Source: Sphingomonas sp. (lineage in GTDB: Bacteria; Pseudomonadota; Alphaproteobacteria; Sphingomonadales; Sphingomonadaceae). From it: a stretch of DNA of 64,000 nucleotides. This document shows positions 7,686-16,139 of this stretch, piece after piece; within the stretch, counting starts at the first letter, position 1, and each line of letters starts with the position of its first letter. Both the position numbers and the translations under genes were made by a program. Below the pieces are notes generated by a model, which was not told where the DNA came from, did no database searches, and saw only the letters and a list, made by a program, of their open reading frames with translations. The stretch spans positions 1 to 64,000 of the forward strand of contig JAICSX010000009.1 of assembly GCA_025936675.1 (NCBI GenBank). Reading direction: 5' to 3'.

Positions 7686-9028
7686 GCCGCTCCGATCGTC
7701 ATCTCGGGAATGAGGATGGTCGGTGCATCGATCCCGCGCCTAAACTCGAGGTCCGATCCGGGCTCCGCCGTCACGAACATGTCGATGAGATTGGACGCGA
7801 CCGTGATTTCGCACATCGGCTCGGCGATCTCCCCGCCGCGCACCATGAAGCCGACGGCGCCGCGGCTGTAGTCTCCGGTGACCGGGTTCACGCCCTGGCC
7901 GATCAGCTCGATAATCAGCACGGCCTCAGGGAAGGCCGCGAGCAATTCCTCGCGGCTTCGGACGCCCGGAGCGATGTAGAGGTTGCTGGGCGAAGCGCTT
8001 GGGCTGCCGCCCACGCCGCGCGCCGCGTGACCGGTCGGCTCGATTCGGAGCTGACGCGCCGACGCGCTCTCGGCAATCCACTGGTTGAGGATTCCGTTGC
8101 TGACGAGCTCCTGCCGCGCAACGCGGACGCCCTCACCGTCGAACGGGCGTGAGCGGAGGCCGCGCGAGCGCAGCGGATCGTCGATGATGTTTACGCCTGG
8201 CGCGAAGACCTGCTGTCGGAGCTTCTCCTGAAGGAAGCTGGTCTTGCGGGCGATCGCCGAGCCGCTGATTGCGCCCGAGAAATGGCCGAGCAGCGAGGTC
8301 GAAACCCGGGGGTCGAATAGGACCGGATATTTGCCGGGCTTGGGCCGCGACGGGTTGAGCCGGGCCACAGTGCGCAGACCGGCCTTGCGGCCGATCTCGT
8401 CTGCCGGATCAAGGTCCGAAAGATGGCGCGCGCTGTGACTTGCATAATCCCGCTGCATCGTCTCGCCCTCGCCGGCGATCATCACCGCCGAGCCGCTGTG
8501 CGCCGAGGTGCGATAGGCGCCGGCGAAGCCGCCGGACGTGGCAAGCGCCACTGTGGTCGAGGACGCGCTTGCACCGGCGCCGCTGGAGTTGGTGACTCCT
8601 TGGACGGCCAGCGCCGCCTGCTCGGCTTCCAGCGCACGGGCACGGAGCTCGGCGGGATCGGGGTCAAGCTGGTCGTCTATATCAAGGAACGGGCGCTCGC
8701 CTGCCGCCAGCAGAGAGCGCGGAGCGAGGCCGGCATAGGAATCCTCCGGCGCCTCGCGCGCCATCGCGAGACAGCGCTCGACAAGGCGTCCAAGGGCTTC
8801 GTCGGAAAGGTCGGAAGACGCCACCGTGGCGGAACGCTGGCCGACGAACAACCGAAGCCCGATCTCCTCGCCCTCGGCGCGGCTGACGTCCTCGAGCTCG
8901 CCAAGCCTCACCTGCACGCTCGAGGAGCGGTTTCCGGCATAAAGCGAGTCCGCGGCGGTCGCGCCTGCGGCGATTCCGCGCTGGACGAGGGACTCGGCGA
9001 TTTTCTGGGCAGCTTCGAGAGATTGCAT
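7682..9028 (-). CDS. pmbA: PmbA/TldE-family subunit of the TldD/TldE peptidase
   Basis: Protein of 448 residues, the usual length for the U62 family subunit TldE/PmbA, which with TldD processes peptides and proteins such as microcins or antitoxins. Visible family features are the N-terminal SLEAAQKIAESLVQRGIAAGATAADSLY, the middle KPGKYPVLFDPRVSTSLLGHF (about 255-275) and the C-terminal GQGVNPVTGDYSRGAVGFMVRGGEI. A longer open frame reaches 9253 but the ATG at 9028 (MQSLEAAQ) matches family starts. The stop overlaps the convergent CoA-binding gene by 4 bp. ubiA lies just upstream on the same strand (10 bp). Confidence 0.9.
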   Translation of the reverse strand: MQSLEAAQKIAESLVQRGIAAGATAADSLYAGNRSSSVQVRLGELEDVSRAEGEEIGLRLFVGQRSATVASSDLSDEALGRLVERCLAMAREAPEDSYAGLAPRSLLAAGERPFLDIDDQLDPDPAELRARALEAEQAALAVQGVTNSSGAGASASSTTVALATSGGFAGAYRTSAHSGSAVMIAGEGETMQRDYASHSARHLSDLDPADEIGRKAGLRTVARLNPSRPKPGKYPVLFDPRVSTSLLGHFSGAISGSAIARKTSFLQEKLRQQVFAPGVNIIDDPLRSRGLRSRPFDGEGVRVARQELVSNGILNQWIAESASARQLRIEPTGHAARGVGGSPSASPSNLYIAPGVRSREELLAAFPEAVLIIELIGQGVNPVTGDYSRGAVGFMVRGGEIAEPMCEITVASNLIDMFVTAEPGSDLEFRRGIDAPTILIPEMTIGAA

Positions 9029-9038
9029 TTGGGCGCGC

Positions 9039-9953
9039 CTAACGCGCCGTGAGGCCGACGACCAGCATCGCGAGGAAAACCAGCAGCCCGCACGTGCGGT
9101 TCGAGCGGAACAGCCTGAGCGCGAGATCGCCGTCGTTCGGGTCCGCGAGCGCAACCTGCGCGGCCAGATGAACGGCTGCAGGAATAAGCGTCGCGAGAGC
9201 CAGCCAATCCGAGCGGACGCTCCACAGGGCCGTAGCCCACAACAGCACCGCAAGTGCGTAGAAGATGGCGATCCCGAGCTGTGCCTTGTCGCCGAGCCTC
9301 CGTGCGGACGATTTCACGCCGACCAGCGCGTCATCCTCCTTGTCCTGGATCGCGTAGAGCGTGTCATAGCCGACCACCCAGGCAATGCTTCCGAACCATA
9401 GCAAGACCATCGGAGCTGAGAGATTTCCGGTCACCGCCGGCCAGCCGACGAGCGCGCCCCAGGAAAAAACGATGCCCAGCCAAGCCTGCGGCCACCAGGT
9501 GATCCGCTTCATGAACGGATAGGCCGCGACAGGCGCGATGCTGATCAAGGCGACGACGGCCGCGGCCCGCTTCAGCTGAAACAGGACGATGAGGCCGATC
9601 AGGCACAGCAGGCCGATCAGCAGCCACGCCGACGTCAGCGACACCCTGCCGCTCGCGAGCGGCCTCAGCCTCGTGCGCTCGACGCTTCTGTCTAGCTCTC
9701 GGTCGACGATGTCGTTGTAGACGCAACCGGCGCTGCGCATCGCGAATGCGCCGAGGCCGAGCCACAGGAACAGCAGCCATTGGCCATCGACGCCGGCAAG
9801 CGCAACGCTCCACGCGCACGGCCAGTAAAGCAGCCAGCTGCCGATCGGCCGGTCGAGCCGCATCAGCGAAGCGTACGGCCGCAAAGCACGCGGGAGCGCG
9901 CCGATGAAGCCTCGCCGTTCGCTGTCGGGGACGATGTCCGTCGTGACGCTCAC
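9039..9953 (-). CDS. ubiA: 4-hydroxybenzoate polyprenyltransferase
   Basis: Integral membrane prenyltransferase of 304 residues that joins 4-hydroxybenzoate to polyprenyl diphosphate in ubiquinone synthesis. The first Asp-rich motif reads NDIVDRELDRSVERTRLRPL (N80, D81, D84, D88) and the second is YDTLYAIQDKEDD at about 195-208; both bind Mg-diphosphate. About eight hydrophobic helices surround them, and LDRPIGSWLLYWPCAWS near residue 33 is the usual UbiA N-terminal signature. The neighbours pmbA downstream and rsmE/gshA nearby fit sphingomonad gene order. Compare the unrelated-substrate UbiA fusion at 28060-29550. Confidence 0.93.
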   Translation of the reverse strand: MSVTTDIVPDSERRGFIGALPRALRPYASLMRLDRPIGSWLLYWPCAWSVALAGVDGQWLLFLWLGLGAFAMRSAGCVYNDIVDRELDRSVERTRLRPLASGRVSLTSAWLLIGLLCLIGLIVLFQLKRAAAVVALISIAPVAAYPFMKRITWWPQAWLGIVFSWGALVGWPAVTGNLSAPMVLLWFGSIAWVVGYDTLYAIQDKEDDALVGVKSSARRLGDKAQLGIAIFYALAVLLWATALWSVRSDWLALATLIPAAVHLAAQVALADPNDGDLALRLFRSNRTCGLLVFLAMLVVGLTAR

Positions 9954-10081
9954 CAGTGCCGGTTAGCCGCAGCGCCTTCCCTTCTGCAAACGGCGTGAAC
10001 CGCGGTCCTCGGGAGCAGCACTAAATTGGTGCGCGGCGCCTGTTTGGTCGGACCCCTCTATCGACTCTCCCGGCTGCCGCG

Positions 10082-10145
10082 GCGGGCGCCTCGCCGGCCG
10101 GCATGCCAATCGCCCGTTTGGCATTCCACATGGAGAGGCGCCCGC
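10082..10145 (+). other. nested hairpin, possible structured RNA element
   Basis: Outer arms GCGGGCGCCTC (10082-10092) and GAGGCGCCCGC (10135-10145) are perfectly complementary over 11 bases. Inside them ATGCCAA (10103-10109) and TTGGCAT (10118-10124) form a second perfect 7-base stem with an 8-base loop. Orientation is assumed from the downstream plus-strand gene; the DNA could also act as an operator. Confidence 0.45.
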
Positions 10146-10242
10146 GCCTTCAGGCGTTCGCCAAATGATGATGCGGGGTTTCAATCAAGACATCCGGACG
10201 CCCGGTCATTCTGGTGGATGGCAGCAGATCGTAGGGACTTGG

Positions 10243-10260
10243 GCGTCATCCGGATGACGC
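10243..10260. promoter_or_regulatory. perfect 18-bp palindrome GCGTCATCCGGATGACGC
   Basis: Uninterrupted perfect palindrome ending 36 bases before the ATG of the small secreted protein at 10297. It could be a binding site for a dimeric regulator or an RNA hairpin. Its left half can instead pair with GACGCCC at 10197-10203, giving mutually exclusive structures. Confidence 0.45.
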
Positions 10261-10296
10261 AACGCACGTTCTGAAACAGCAGAGAGGAATATCCCA

Positions 10297-10620
10297 ATGC
10301 CCTACATCTCGCGCGCGGCGGTCTTCGCCGCGGCACTGATCATTGCAGCCCCAGCGCTTGCCGGAGAGCTCACGGGAAGCGCGTCCAACCCGAAGCAGGA
10401 TTTTTCCAACGGTGTTTCGATCTGCAAGTTCTCGGGCCTCAACGACGACCCGACAGCTCCGCCGGACGGTCCGAATGGCCCGGGCGGCAGAGTTCAGAAC
10501 TTCGGACAGACGCAGCAGATCTTCGACATCGATCCGCAGACGTTCAACCCGGGCGATCCCGGCGGCTGCAACGGCCACACGGATCCGTTCCGCGACCCCG
10601 GCAATCCCGGCGCTGCATAA
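10297..10620 (+). CDS. small secreted protein of unknown function
   Basis: Protein of 107 residues with a clear Sec signal peptide (SRAAVFAAALIIAAPALA, cleavage likely after residue 22). The short mature part is rich in Asn, Pro, Gly and Asp, with two Cys (SICKFSGLNDDP and GGCNGHTDPF) that could form one disulphide. AGGAAT lies before the ATG. No enzymatic motif is visible. Upstream lies an unusually structured intergenic region; a weak inverted repeat GGATTTT/AAAATCC (10636-10660) follows the stop. Function unknown; it may be an envelope or periplasmic stress protein. Confidence 0.7.
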   Translation: MPYISRAAVFAAALIIAAPALAGELTGSASNPKQDFSNGVSICKFSGLNDDPTAPPDGPNGPGGRVQNFGQTQQIFDIDPQTFNPGDPGGCNGHTDPFRDPGNPGAA

Positions 10621-10676
10621 TGCCAGCGTGAAGCAGGATTTTCGTTAGCGTCCAAAATCCCGTAGGCGGGCGCGAA

Positions 10677-11423
10677 ATGCCTGCCATGCCCGCCTGGCCG
10701 CCCAGGAGCTTGCCGCGATTGTTCGTTCGCTCGAGCCTGAGCGAAGGCGCGCACGTCGAGCTCGACGGGGGCCAGGCGAATTACCTCGGGAACGTCATGC
10801 GCCTCGGCGAAGGCGCAGAGGTGTTGCTGTTCGATGGGAACAGCGGTGAATGGCTTGCGCGGATCGGCGAAGCCGCCCGGAAGCGGATGACGCTGAGCGT
10901 CGAGCGCAAGACGCGCGAGCCCGAGGCCATTTCCGATGTGTGGCTGGCGTTCGCGCCGGTGAAGCGCACTCGGACCGACTGGCTGGTCGAGAAGGCGACC
11001 GAGCTCGGCGCAGCGCGGCTGCTGCCGGTGATCACGCAGCGGACGATTGCCGAGCGGGTGAAGCTTGAGCGGCTTGAGGCGATCGCCATCGAAGCCGCCG
11101 AGCAGTGTGGCCGGACACGCCTTCCCGACGTTGCCGAGCCGGTCGCGCTCAAGCAGCTGCTCGAGCATCGCGATGCGTCGCGTACGCTCTATTTCGCGGA
11201 CGAAAATGGCGGCGAATGGGCGCCGGACGCGTTCACACCAGGCTCGTCGATCATCCTCATCGGCCCGGAGGGCGGCTTCACTGAAGCGGAGCGTGCTGCC
11301 ATCCGCTCTGCGCCAAATGCCGTCCCTGTATCGCTCGGGCCGCGGATCCTGCGCGCGGAGACGGCGGCATTGGCGGCGCTGGCCGCCTACATGGCAGTTG
11401 CCGGGGACTGGCGGACTTATTGA
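10677..11423 (+). CDS. rsmE: 16S rRNA m3U1498 methyltransferase RsmE
   Basis: SPOUT-class methyltransferase of 248 residues that methylates U1498 of 16S rRNA. The N-terminal PUA-like part (RLFVRSSLSEGAHVELDGGQANYLGNVMRLGEGAEVLLFDG) is followed by the knotted catalytic region with VEKATELGAARLLPVITQRT, EAAEQCGRTRLPDV and the SAM loop IILIGPEGGFTEAE (about 203-216). The LGPRILRAETAALAALA helix closes the domain. It lies 56 bp before gshA on the same strand, an order I associate with sphingomonads. Confidence 0.94.
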   Translation: MPAMPAWPPRSLPRLFVRSSLSEGAHVELDGGQANYLGNVMRLGEGAEVLLFDGNSGEWLARIGEAARKRMTLSVERKTREPEAISDVWLAFAPVKRTRTDWLVEKATELGAARLLPVITQRTIAERVKLERLEAIAIEAAEQCGRTRLPDVAEPVALKQLLEHRDASRTLYFADENGGEWAPDAFTPGSSIILIGPEGGFTEAERAAIRSAPNAVPVSLGPRILRAETAALAALAAYMAVAGDWRTY

Positions 11424-11479
11424 CGCATAAGGCGGATTTGCTGGCGCCGCCTCAATCCCACGGCTAAGCGCCGCCAGCC

Positions 11480-12853
11480 ATGACGACCCGGACCGACGAA
11501 AGCGCCAGCCCGCTCATCGAGAGCCGCGACGATCTGCTCGCCGAATTCTCGGACGGCGAAAAGCCGCGCGAGCGATGGCGCATCGGCACCGAGCACGAGA
11601 AGTTCGTCTATCGCCTCGCCGATCATCGGGCCCCGTCATGGGAGGAGCCGGGCGGCATCCGCGACTTGCTGATGGGCCTGACCGAATTCGGCTGGAAGCC
11701 GGTCGAAGAGAACGGGAAGGTCATCGCGCTTACCGGCCCGCTCAAGGGCACGATCAGCCTAGAGCCCGCCGGGCAGTTCGAGCTTTCCGGAGCGCCGCTC
11801 GAGAACCTTCACCAGACCTGCGCCGAAGCCAACCGCCATCTCGACCAGTGCAAGAGCGTCGGCGAGCGCCTGGGGCTCGGCTTTCTCGGGCTTGGCATGT
11901 GGCCTGACAAGACGCGCGACGAGCTGCCGCGGATGCCCAAGGGCCGTTACGGCATCATGCTTGGATACATGCCCAAGGTCGGCAGTCTCGGGCTCGACAT
12001 GATGCTTCGCACTTGTACCATTCAGGTTAATCTGGATTACAGTTCAGAATCCGATATGGTGAAAAAGTTCCGCGTCGGCCTTGCGCTCCAGCCGGTCGCG
12101 ACCGCGCTATTCGCCAACTCGCCGTTCACCGAAGGCAAGCCCAACGGCTACAAGAGCTTCCGAAGCCACATCTGGGAGGACACCGATCCCGATCGGACGG
12201 GCATGCTGCCGTTCGTGTTCGACGACGGCTTCGGTTACGAGCGCTACTGCGACTACGCGCTCGATGTGCCGATGTACTTTGTCTATCGCGACGGCAACTA
12301 TATCGACGTCGCCGGCGAGAGCTTCCGCGACTTCCTGGAGGGCAAGCTGCCGCAATTGCCGGGCGAGAAGCCGCGGATCAGCGACTGGACCGACCATCTC
12401 TCGACCGCATTCCCCGAAGTTCGCCTGAAGAGCTTCTTGGAGATGCGCGGCGCTGACGGCGGACGCTGGAGCCGCATCTGCGGCCTGCCTGCTTTGTGGG
12501 TCGGCCTGCTTTACGACGATCAAGCGCTCGACGAAGCGTGGGAGCTGGTGAAGCACTGGAGCATTGAAGGGCGCGAGAAGCTCCGCCGCGATGTTCCTGC
12601 CCAGGCGCTCGACGCGGTCACGCCCGACGGCGAGACCATGCGCGAATTCGCCGACAAGGTACTCGAAATCTCCGCCGCCGGACTGACGCACCGCGCCAAG
12701 CTCAACAGCGCGGGCGACAATGAGGGCGGATTCCTCGATCCATTGCGCGACGTCGTTGCAACGGGCATGACCCCGGCCGACCGCTTGCTCTTTAAATATG
12801 AGCAGGAATGGGATCGCGACGTGTCGAAAATATACGAGGAGTATAGCTTCTGA
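11480..12853 (+). CDS. gshA: glutamate-cysteine ligase (proteobacterial/plant type)
   Basis: First enzyme of glutathione synthesis, joining glutamate and cysteine with ATP. 457 residues, the length of the plant/alphaproteobacterial class. Signatures are [12 protein letters not shown] (about 34-45), [38 protein letters not shown] and [12 protein letters not shown], with [19 protein letters not shown] near the C-terminus. The TGA stop shares its last base with the ATG of the next gene, so pip is translationally coupled. No strong ribosome site is visible before the ATG. Confidence 0.95.
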   Translation: MTTRTDESASPLIESRDDLLAEFSDGEKPRERWRIGTEHEKFVYRLADHRAPSWEEPGGIRDLLMGLTEFGWKPVEENGKVIALTGPLKGTISLEPAGQFELSGAPLENLHQTCAEANRHLDQCKSVGERLGLGFLGLGMWPDKTRDELPRMPKGRYGIMLGYMPKVGSLGLDMMLRTCTIQVNLDYSSESDMVKKFRVGLALQPVATALFANSPFTEGKPNGYKSFRSHIWEDTDPDRTGMLPFVFDDGFGYERYCDYALDVPMYFVYRDGNYIDVAGESFRDFLEGKLPQLPGEKPRISDWTDHLSTAFPEVRLKSFLEMRGADGGRWSRICGLPALWVGLLYDDQALDEAWELVKHWSIEGREKLRRDVPAQALDAVTPDGETMREFADKVLEISAAGLTHRAKLNSAGDNEGGFLDPLRDVVATGMTPADRLLFKYEQEWDRDVSKIYEEYSF

Positions 12854-13824
12854 TGGACGCGATGAGCCCCAAGCGCCGCAGCCTTTACCCGCTGATTGAG
12901 CCCTATGAGACGGGCATGCTCGATGTTGGCGACGGCCACCTGCTCTATTGGGAGCTGAACGGCAATCCGAATGGCAAGCCGGTGGTATTTTTGCACGGCG
13001 GACCGGGCGGCGGGTCGAGCCCCGATCACCGCCGCCAGTTCAACCCGGACAAATATAAGATTCTGGTTTTTGACCAGCGTGGCTGCGGCCGCTCGACGCC
13101 CTATGCCGAGCTCGAGCACAACACGACCTGGGACCTCGTCGAGGACCTCGAGAAGTTGCGGACGCAGGTTTCCAGGGTCGACAAGTGGCAGGTGTTCGGC
13201 GGCAGCTGGGGCTCGACCCTCGCGCTTGCCTATGCCGAGCAATATCCCGAGCGCGTCACCGAGCTGGTGCTGCGTGGCATCTTCCTGTTCGACCAATATG
13301 AGATCGACTGGCTCTACGCGCCGGGCGGGGCGAGCCAGGTCTATCCCGACAAGTTCGAGGAGTTTGTCGCGCTCATTCCCGAAGGCGAGCGAGGCGACCT
13401 GGTCGAAGCCTATCGCAAACGCCTCACGAGCGATGACAGGGAGGTACAACTTCAGGCGGCGAAATCATGGAGCAAATGGGAAGGCGAGGTCGTCACCCTG
13501 CTTCCGAGCCCGGAGACTATCGACCATTTCACGAGCCCCGAGGTCGCGGTTGCGGTGGCTCGCATCGAAAATCACTACATGGCGAACCACGGATGGCTCG
13601 AGGAAGGGCAGCTGTTGCGCGGCGCCGAGAAGCTGAAGGGCATCCCCGGCGTGATTGTCCAGGGCCGGCACGACATGTGCACGCCGCCCGTCGCCGCGTG
13701 GAAGCTCAAGAAGGCGTGGCCCGAGGTCGAGCTCAACATCATCCCGGACGGCGGCCATTTGTTCAGCGAGCCGGGCGTGCTCGACGGCCTGGTCCGCGCG
13801 ACCGACCGCTACGCGGGCGTTTAG
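12853..13824 (+). CDS. pip: proline iminopeptidase (alpha/beta hydrolase, S33)
   Basis: Cytosolic peptidase of 323 residues that removes N-terminal proline. HGGPGGGSS (about 48-56) is the oxyanion signature, DQRGCGRSTP follows, and the nucleophile is S118 in GGSWGST. The acid Asp is in GRHDMCTPP and the catalytic His in PDGGHLF near the end. Length and motifs match prolyl aminopeptidase rather than generic hydrolases. Coupled to gshA (TGATG overlap), which would allow processing of Pro-containing peptides beside glutathione metabolism, though that link is speculation. Its stop directly abuts the convergent acylase stop. Confidence 0.93.
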   Translation: MDAMSPKRRSLYPLIEPYETGMLDVGDGHLLYWELNGNPNGKPVVFLHGGPGGGSSPDHRRQFNPDKYKILVFDQRGCGRSTPYAELEHNTTWDLVEDLEKLRTQVSRVDKWQVFGGSWGSTLALAYAEQYPERVTELVLRGIFLFDQYEIDWLYAPGGASQVYPDKFEEFVALIPEGERGDLVEAYRKRLTSDDREVQLQAAKSWSKWEGEVVTLLPSPETIDHFTSPEVAVAVARIENHYMANHGWLEEGQLLRGAEKLKGIPGVIVQGRHDMCTPPVAAWKLKKAWPEVELNIIPDGGHLFSEPGVLDGLVRATDRYAGV

Positions 13825-16035
13825 CTACTCGCCTGGGCGGTAAACCCGCTCCGTGTGACCCTTGAGCTGGTCTGGCCGGAAGTAGACCTCGCGCAGATTG
13901 CCTGACGCATAACGCTGCGCCTCGTCGTCGAAGTGCGGAGAATCCGGATGCCCGCTTTCGCCGCCCGCGGTGACGGCGCGGGCACGCGGCCCATTGCGGG
14001 TGAACTCAACGACCGCGACGAAGCTATTGCCGTTGGTCCCGTACCATTTCCTGGTTCCAGGCTTTTGCGTCGCTCCGAACGACGCGAGTGACCCCCAGCG
14101 GTTGGACGTGAACCCGACCGGGATGCTCGGCGCATTGTCGTCGAATCGGGCGTCGATCGCAGGGTCGATGCGCTGGAAGCGGTTGACCTCGCCCCACGGC
14201 ACGCGCCAGCCGCCGAAATCGCGCATCAGACGGTCGAGTCCGCGCTCCAACGTATCGAGCTTCTCCGCGGGCGAAAGCGCTTCCATGTGGCGGAAGCTGT
14301 TCTGGTGGTCGTTCCACTTGTGCGCACCGACGGCCTTCACCAGCTCGTCGCCCCAGAATTGCGCGAGCGTGTTCGGAATCGAATTCACGCCCCAGCGCTT
14401 GTCCCAGCTGCCCAGTGCAGCGATCGGCTCGGCGAGGCGCGCCTTGCGCGGGTCAGTTGCGGGAAGCGCCTGCCATGCGGCGATCAGCATCGGCACAAGC
14501 ACTTCGAATGAGGGCTGAGCGCTGTCGAAGGCGGCGGTCTGCAGCCGGTCGAGGCTCCATCTGCCGGGCTGGCTCAGCAGGCGCGTTGCGTGAATCGTGC
14601 GATAGCTCTCGCCTGCCGTATCGAGATAGCGCGGAAAGTTGGCGGGCTTGGGCGAGTTCGCGCCGGCCGCCGAATAGAGCCAGTCATTGCTGTTGAAGAC
14701 CCATCCGTTCGGCGGATCGATCGAGTTGGGAAGCTGCGGCGGCTCGTGAAGGCCGTGCCAGTCGGCTGTGGGATCGCTGCCGTCGACGGGCTTCGTGTAG
14801 TCGAAACGGTTGTCGCGGCGCGGCATGAACTGCGGTGCGAGCACGGCGATGTCGCCGCGATCGTCCGCGAACACCGTGTTGTTCGAGCTGTTAGCCTTGA
14901 GGTCCGAGATGCGCATGTAGGACTGTAGATCGCTTGCCTTCGTCCTGAGGAAGCTCTGCTCGAGCGCCTCGACCGGCCTGTTCATCATCGCGAAGGCAAT
15001 CCAGCGGTCGCCGTCGGCGCGAACGATCGGTCCCCGGTGGGTCATGAAGGCGGTGAAGCTGCGCGACGCCATTCGACCATCGGGCGTGCGGTAGCGGATC
15101 GTGATCGGACGCTCGCCCATGGGGCGGCAAGTGCGGCCGTACCAATAGCAATAGCCGTTGCCGCGCCGCTCGACCTTCTCCGCGAACTCGTCGACATTAT
15201 CGACGCCGGTCGACGTGTGCATCCACCCGAGGTGCGGGTTGAAGCCCTGGTAGATGAAGAACTGGCCCCAGGTTGCTGCGCCATAGGCGTCGAGCCCTTC
15301 GTCGCTCGACATCTGCAGCTCCGAGCGGAAGTAGAAGCTCGTGTGCGGGTTGATCAGCAGCAGCGAACTGCCGTCACTCGTCAGTTTCGGCGCGATGGCG
15401 ATACCGTTGGAGCCGCGCGGCTCGCTGTCGGCGCTTCCGTCGGCGCGAACCACAGCGGAAGTGTAGGCACCAGCTAGGGCAGTGTGGATCGGCCCAAGGA
15501 TCAATTTGGAACGCGGCTGCGAATAGAAATCGCGCAGCTTGTCGAGGTCGATCCGCTCGATGTCGCCGCCGATGCTCCCCTCGGTGAAGCTCATCACCAT
15601 CCATGGCTCGAAATGCGTGATCACCTTCGGGTGGACATTCGGGTGCGTCGCGAGGAAGTAATTGAGGCCGTCGGCCCAGGCATCCATCAGCTTGCGCATC
15701 TGCGGCGGGCTGGCGGCGTAATCGGCCTTGAGCTCTGACGGACTGACGTAGAGCCGCGCACGCAGGTCCTGCCAGATCGCCTTCTCGCCGTCGGCCTCCG
15801 CAGTTAGACCGAGATTGGTCAGGTAATTCGCCTCGATGCGCGGAAAGTCGTCCTCGGCCTGCGCGTAGATCATCCCGAACACCGCATCGGCATCCTTGTG
15901 GCCGTGGACGTGCGCGATTCCCCAGTCGTCGCGCGTGATGGTCACATGGCTCGCTTCTGTGCGCCACCGCGCGAGATCGGGCGGAGAAGCTGCGGTGAGG
16001 AGAAGCAAAGCGGCGGGAAAGAGTACTCTGCGCAT
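13825..16035 (-). CDS. penicillin-acylase-family (S45, Ntn-hydrolase) secreted enzyme
   Basis: Exported Ntn-hydrolase precursor of 736 residues. Signal peptide MRRVLFPAALLLLTAAS is followed by the alpha chain (RDDWGIAHVHGHKDADAVFG). The autoproteolysis site RGSNG gives S209 as the new N-terminal nucleophile of the beta chain. SSLLLINPHTSF and the tract AATWGQFFIYQGFNPHLGWMHTS are typical of the family, as is HRGPIV further on. Members cleave penicillins, acyl-homoserine lactones or other acyl amides; the substrate cannot be told here. The start at 16035 fits the signal peptide better than the longer frame to 16071. Its upstream region carries an FNR-type box. Confidence 0.88.
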   Translation of the reverse strand: MRRVLFPAALLLLTAASPPDLARWRTEASHVTITRDDWGIAHVHGHKDADAVFGMIYAQAEDDFPRIEANYLTNLGLTAEADGEKAIWQDLRARLYVSPSELKADYAASPPQMRKLMDAWADGLNYFLATHPNVHPKVITHFEPWMVMSFTEGSIGGDIERIDLDKLRDFYSQPRSKLILGPIHTALAGAYTSAVVRADGSADSEPRGSNGIAIAPKLTSDGSSLLLINPHTSFYFRSELQMSSDEGLDAYGAATWGQFFIYQGFNPHLGWMHTSTGVDNVDEFAEKVERRGNGYCYWYGRTCRPMGERPITIRYRTPDGRMASRSFTAFMTHRGPIVRADGDRWIAFAMMNRPVEALEQSFLRTKASDLQSYMRISDLKANSSNNTVFADDRGDIAVLAPQFMPRRDNRFDYTKPVDGSDPTADWHGLHEPPQLPNSIDPPNGWVFNSNDWLYSAAGANSPKPANFPRYLDTAGESYRTIHATRLLSQPGRWSLDRLQTAAFDSAQPSFEVLVPMLIAAWQALPATDPRKARLAEPIAALGSWDKRWGVNSIPNTLAQFWGDELVKAVGAHKWNDHQNSFRHMEALSPAEKLDTLERGLDRLMRDFGGWRVPWGEVNRFQRIDPAIDARFDDNAPSIPVGFTSNRWGSLASFGATQKPGTRKWYGTNGNSFVAVVEFTRNGPRARAVTAGGESGHPDSPHFDDEAQRYASGNLREVYFRPDQLKGHTERVYRPGE

Positions 16036-16073
16036 GGCGCACCGGCTAAGACGCCCGAAGCCGCTCGGCAAGA

Positions 16074-16087
16074 TTGACGCAAGTCAA
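16074..16087. promoter_or_regulatory. FNR/FixK-type box TTGACGCAAGTCAA
   Basis: Perfect TTGAC-GCAA-GTCAA, inside a longer palindrome (16071-16090, 8-base arms with a 4-base spacer). This is the consensus class bound by CRP/FNR-family regulators FnrL and FixK in alphaproteobacteria. It lies 38 bp upstream of the acylase start and 53 bp upstream of the MFS start, and could control either or both. Confidence 0.6.
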
Positions 16088-16139
16088 TCTGGCATTGGCG
16101 GACCCATTCGCGCTAGCTGACGCCGACGGAGGGAAGTTC

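Larger units (their letters stand above)
9954..10296. other. 343-bp intergenic region with nested inverted repeats
   Basis: No convincing gene; the short plus-strand frame at 10026-10274 has no ribosome site and an Arg-rich composition. The region holds three notable structures, listed separately: a nested pair of inverted repeats at 10082-10145, alternative 7-base arms (10197-10203 with 10241-10247), and a perfect 18-bp palindrome at 10243-10260. It separates divergent ubiA and a small secreted-protein gene. Confidence 0.7.

Noticed and set aside
10026..10274. 82-codon plus-strand frame in the ubiA upstream region
   Set aside because: No ribosome site, Arg-rich, and it crosses the inverted repeats; non-coding structure is the better reading.
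10636..10660. GGATTTT/AAAATCC as a terminator after the small secreted protein
   Set aside because: Stem is short and AT-rich and has no T tract after it; left only as a weak repeat.
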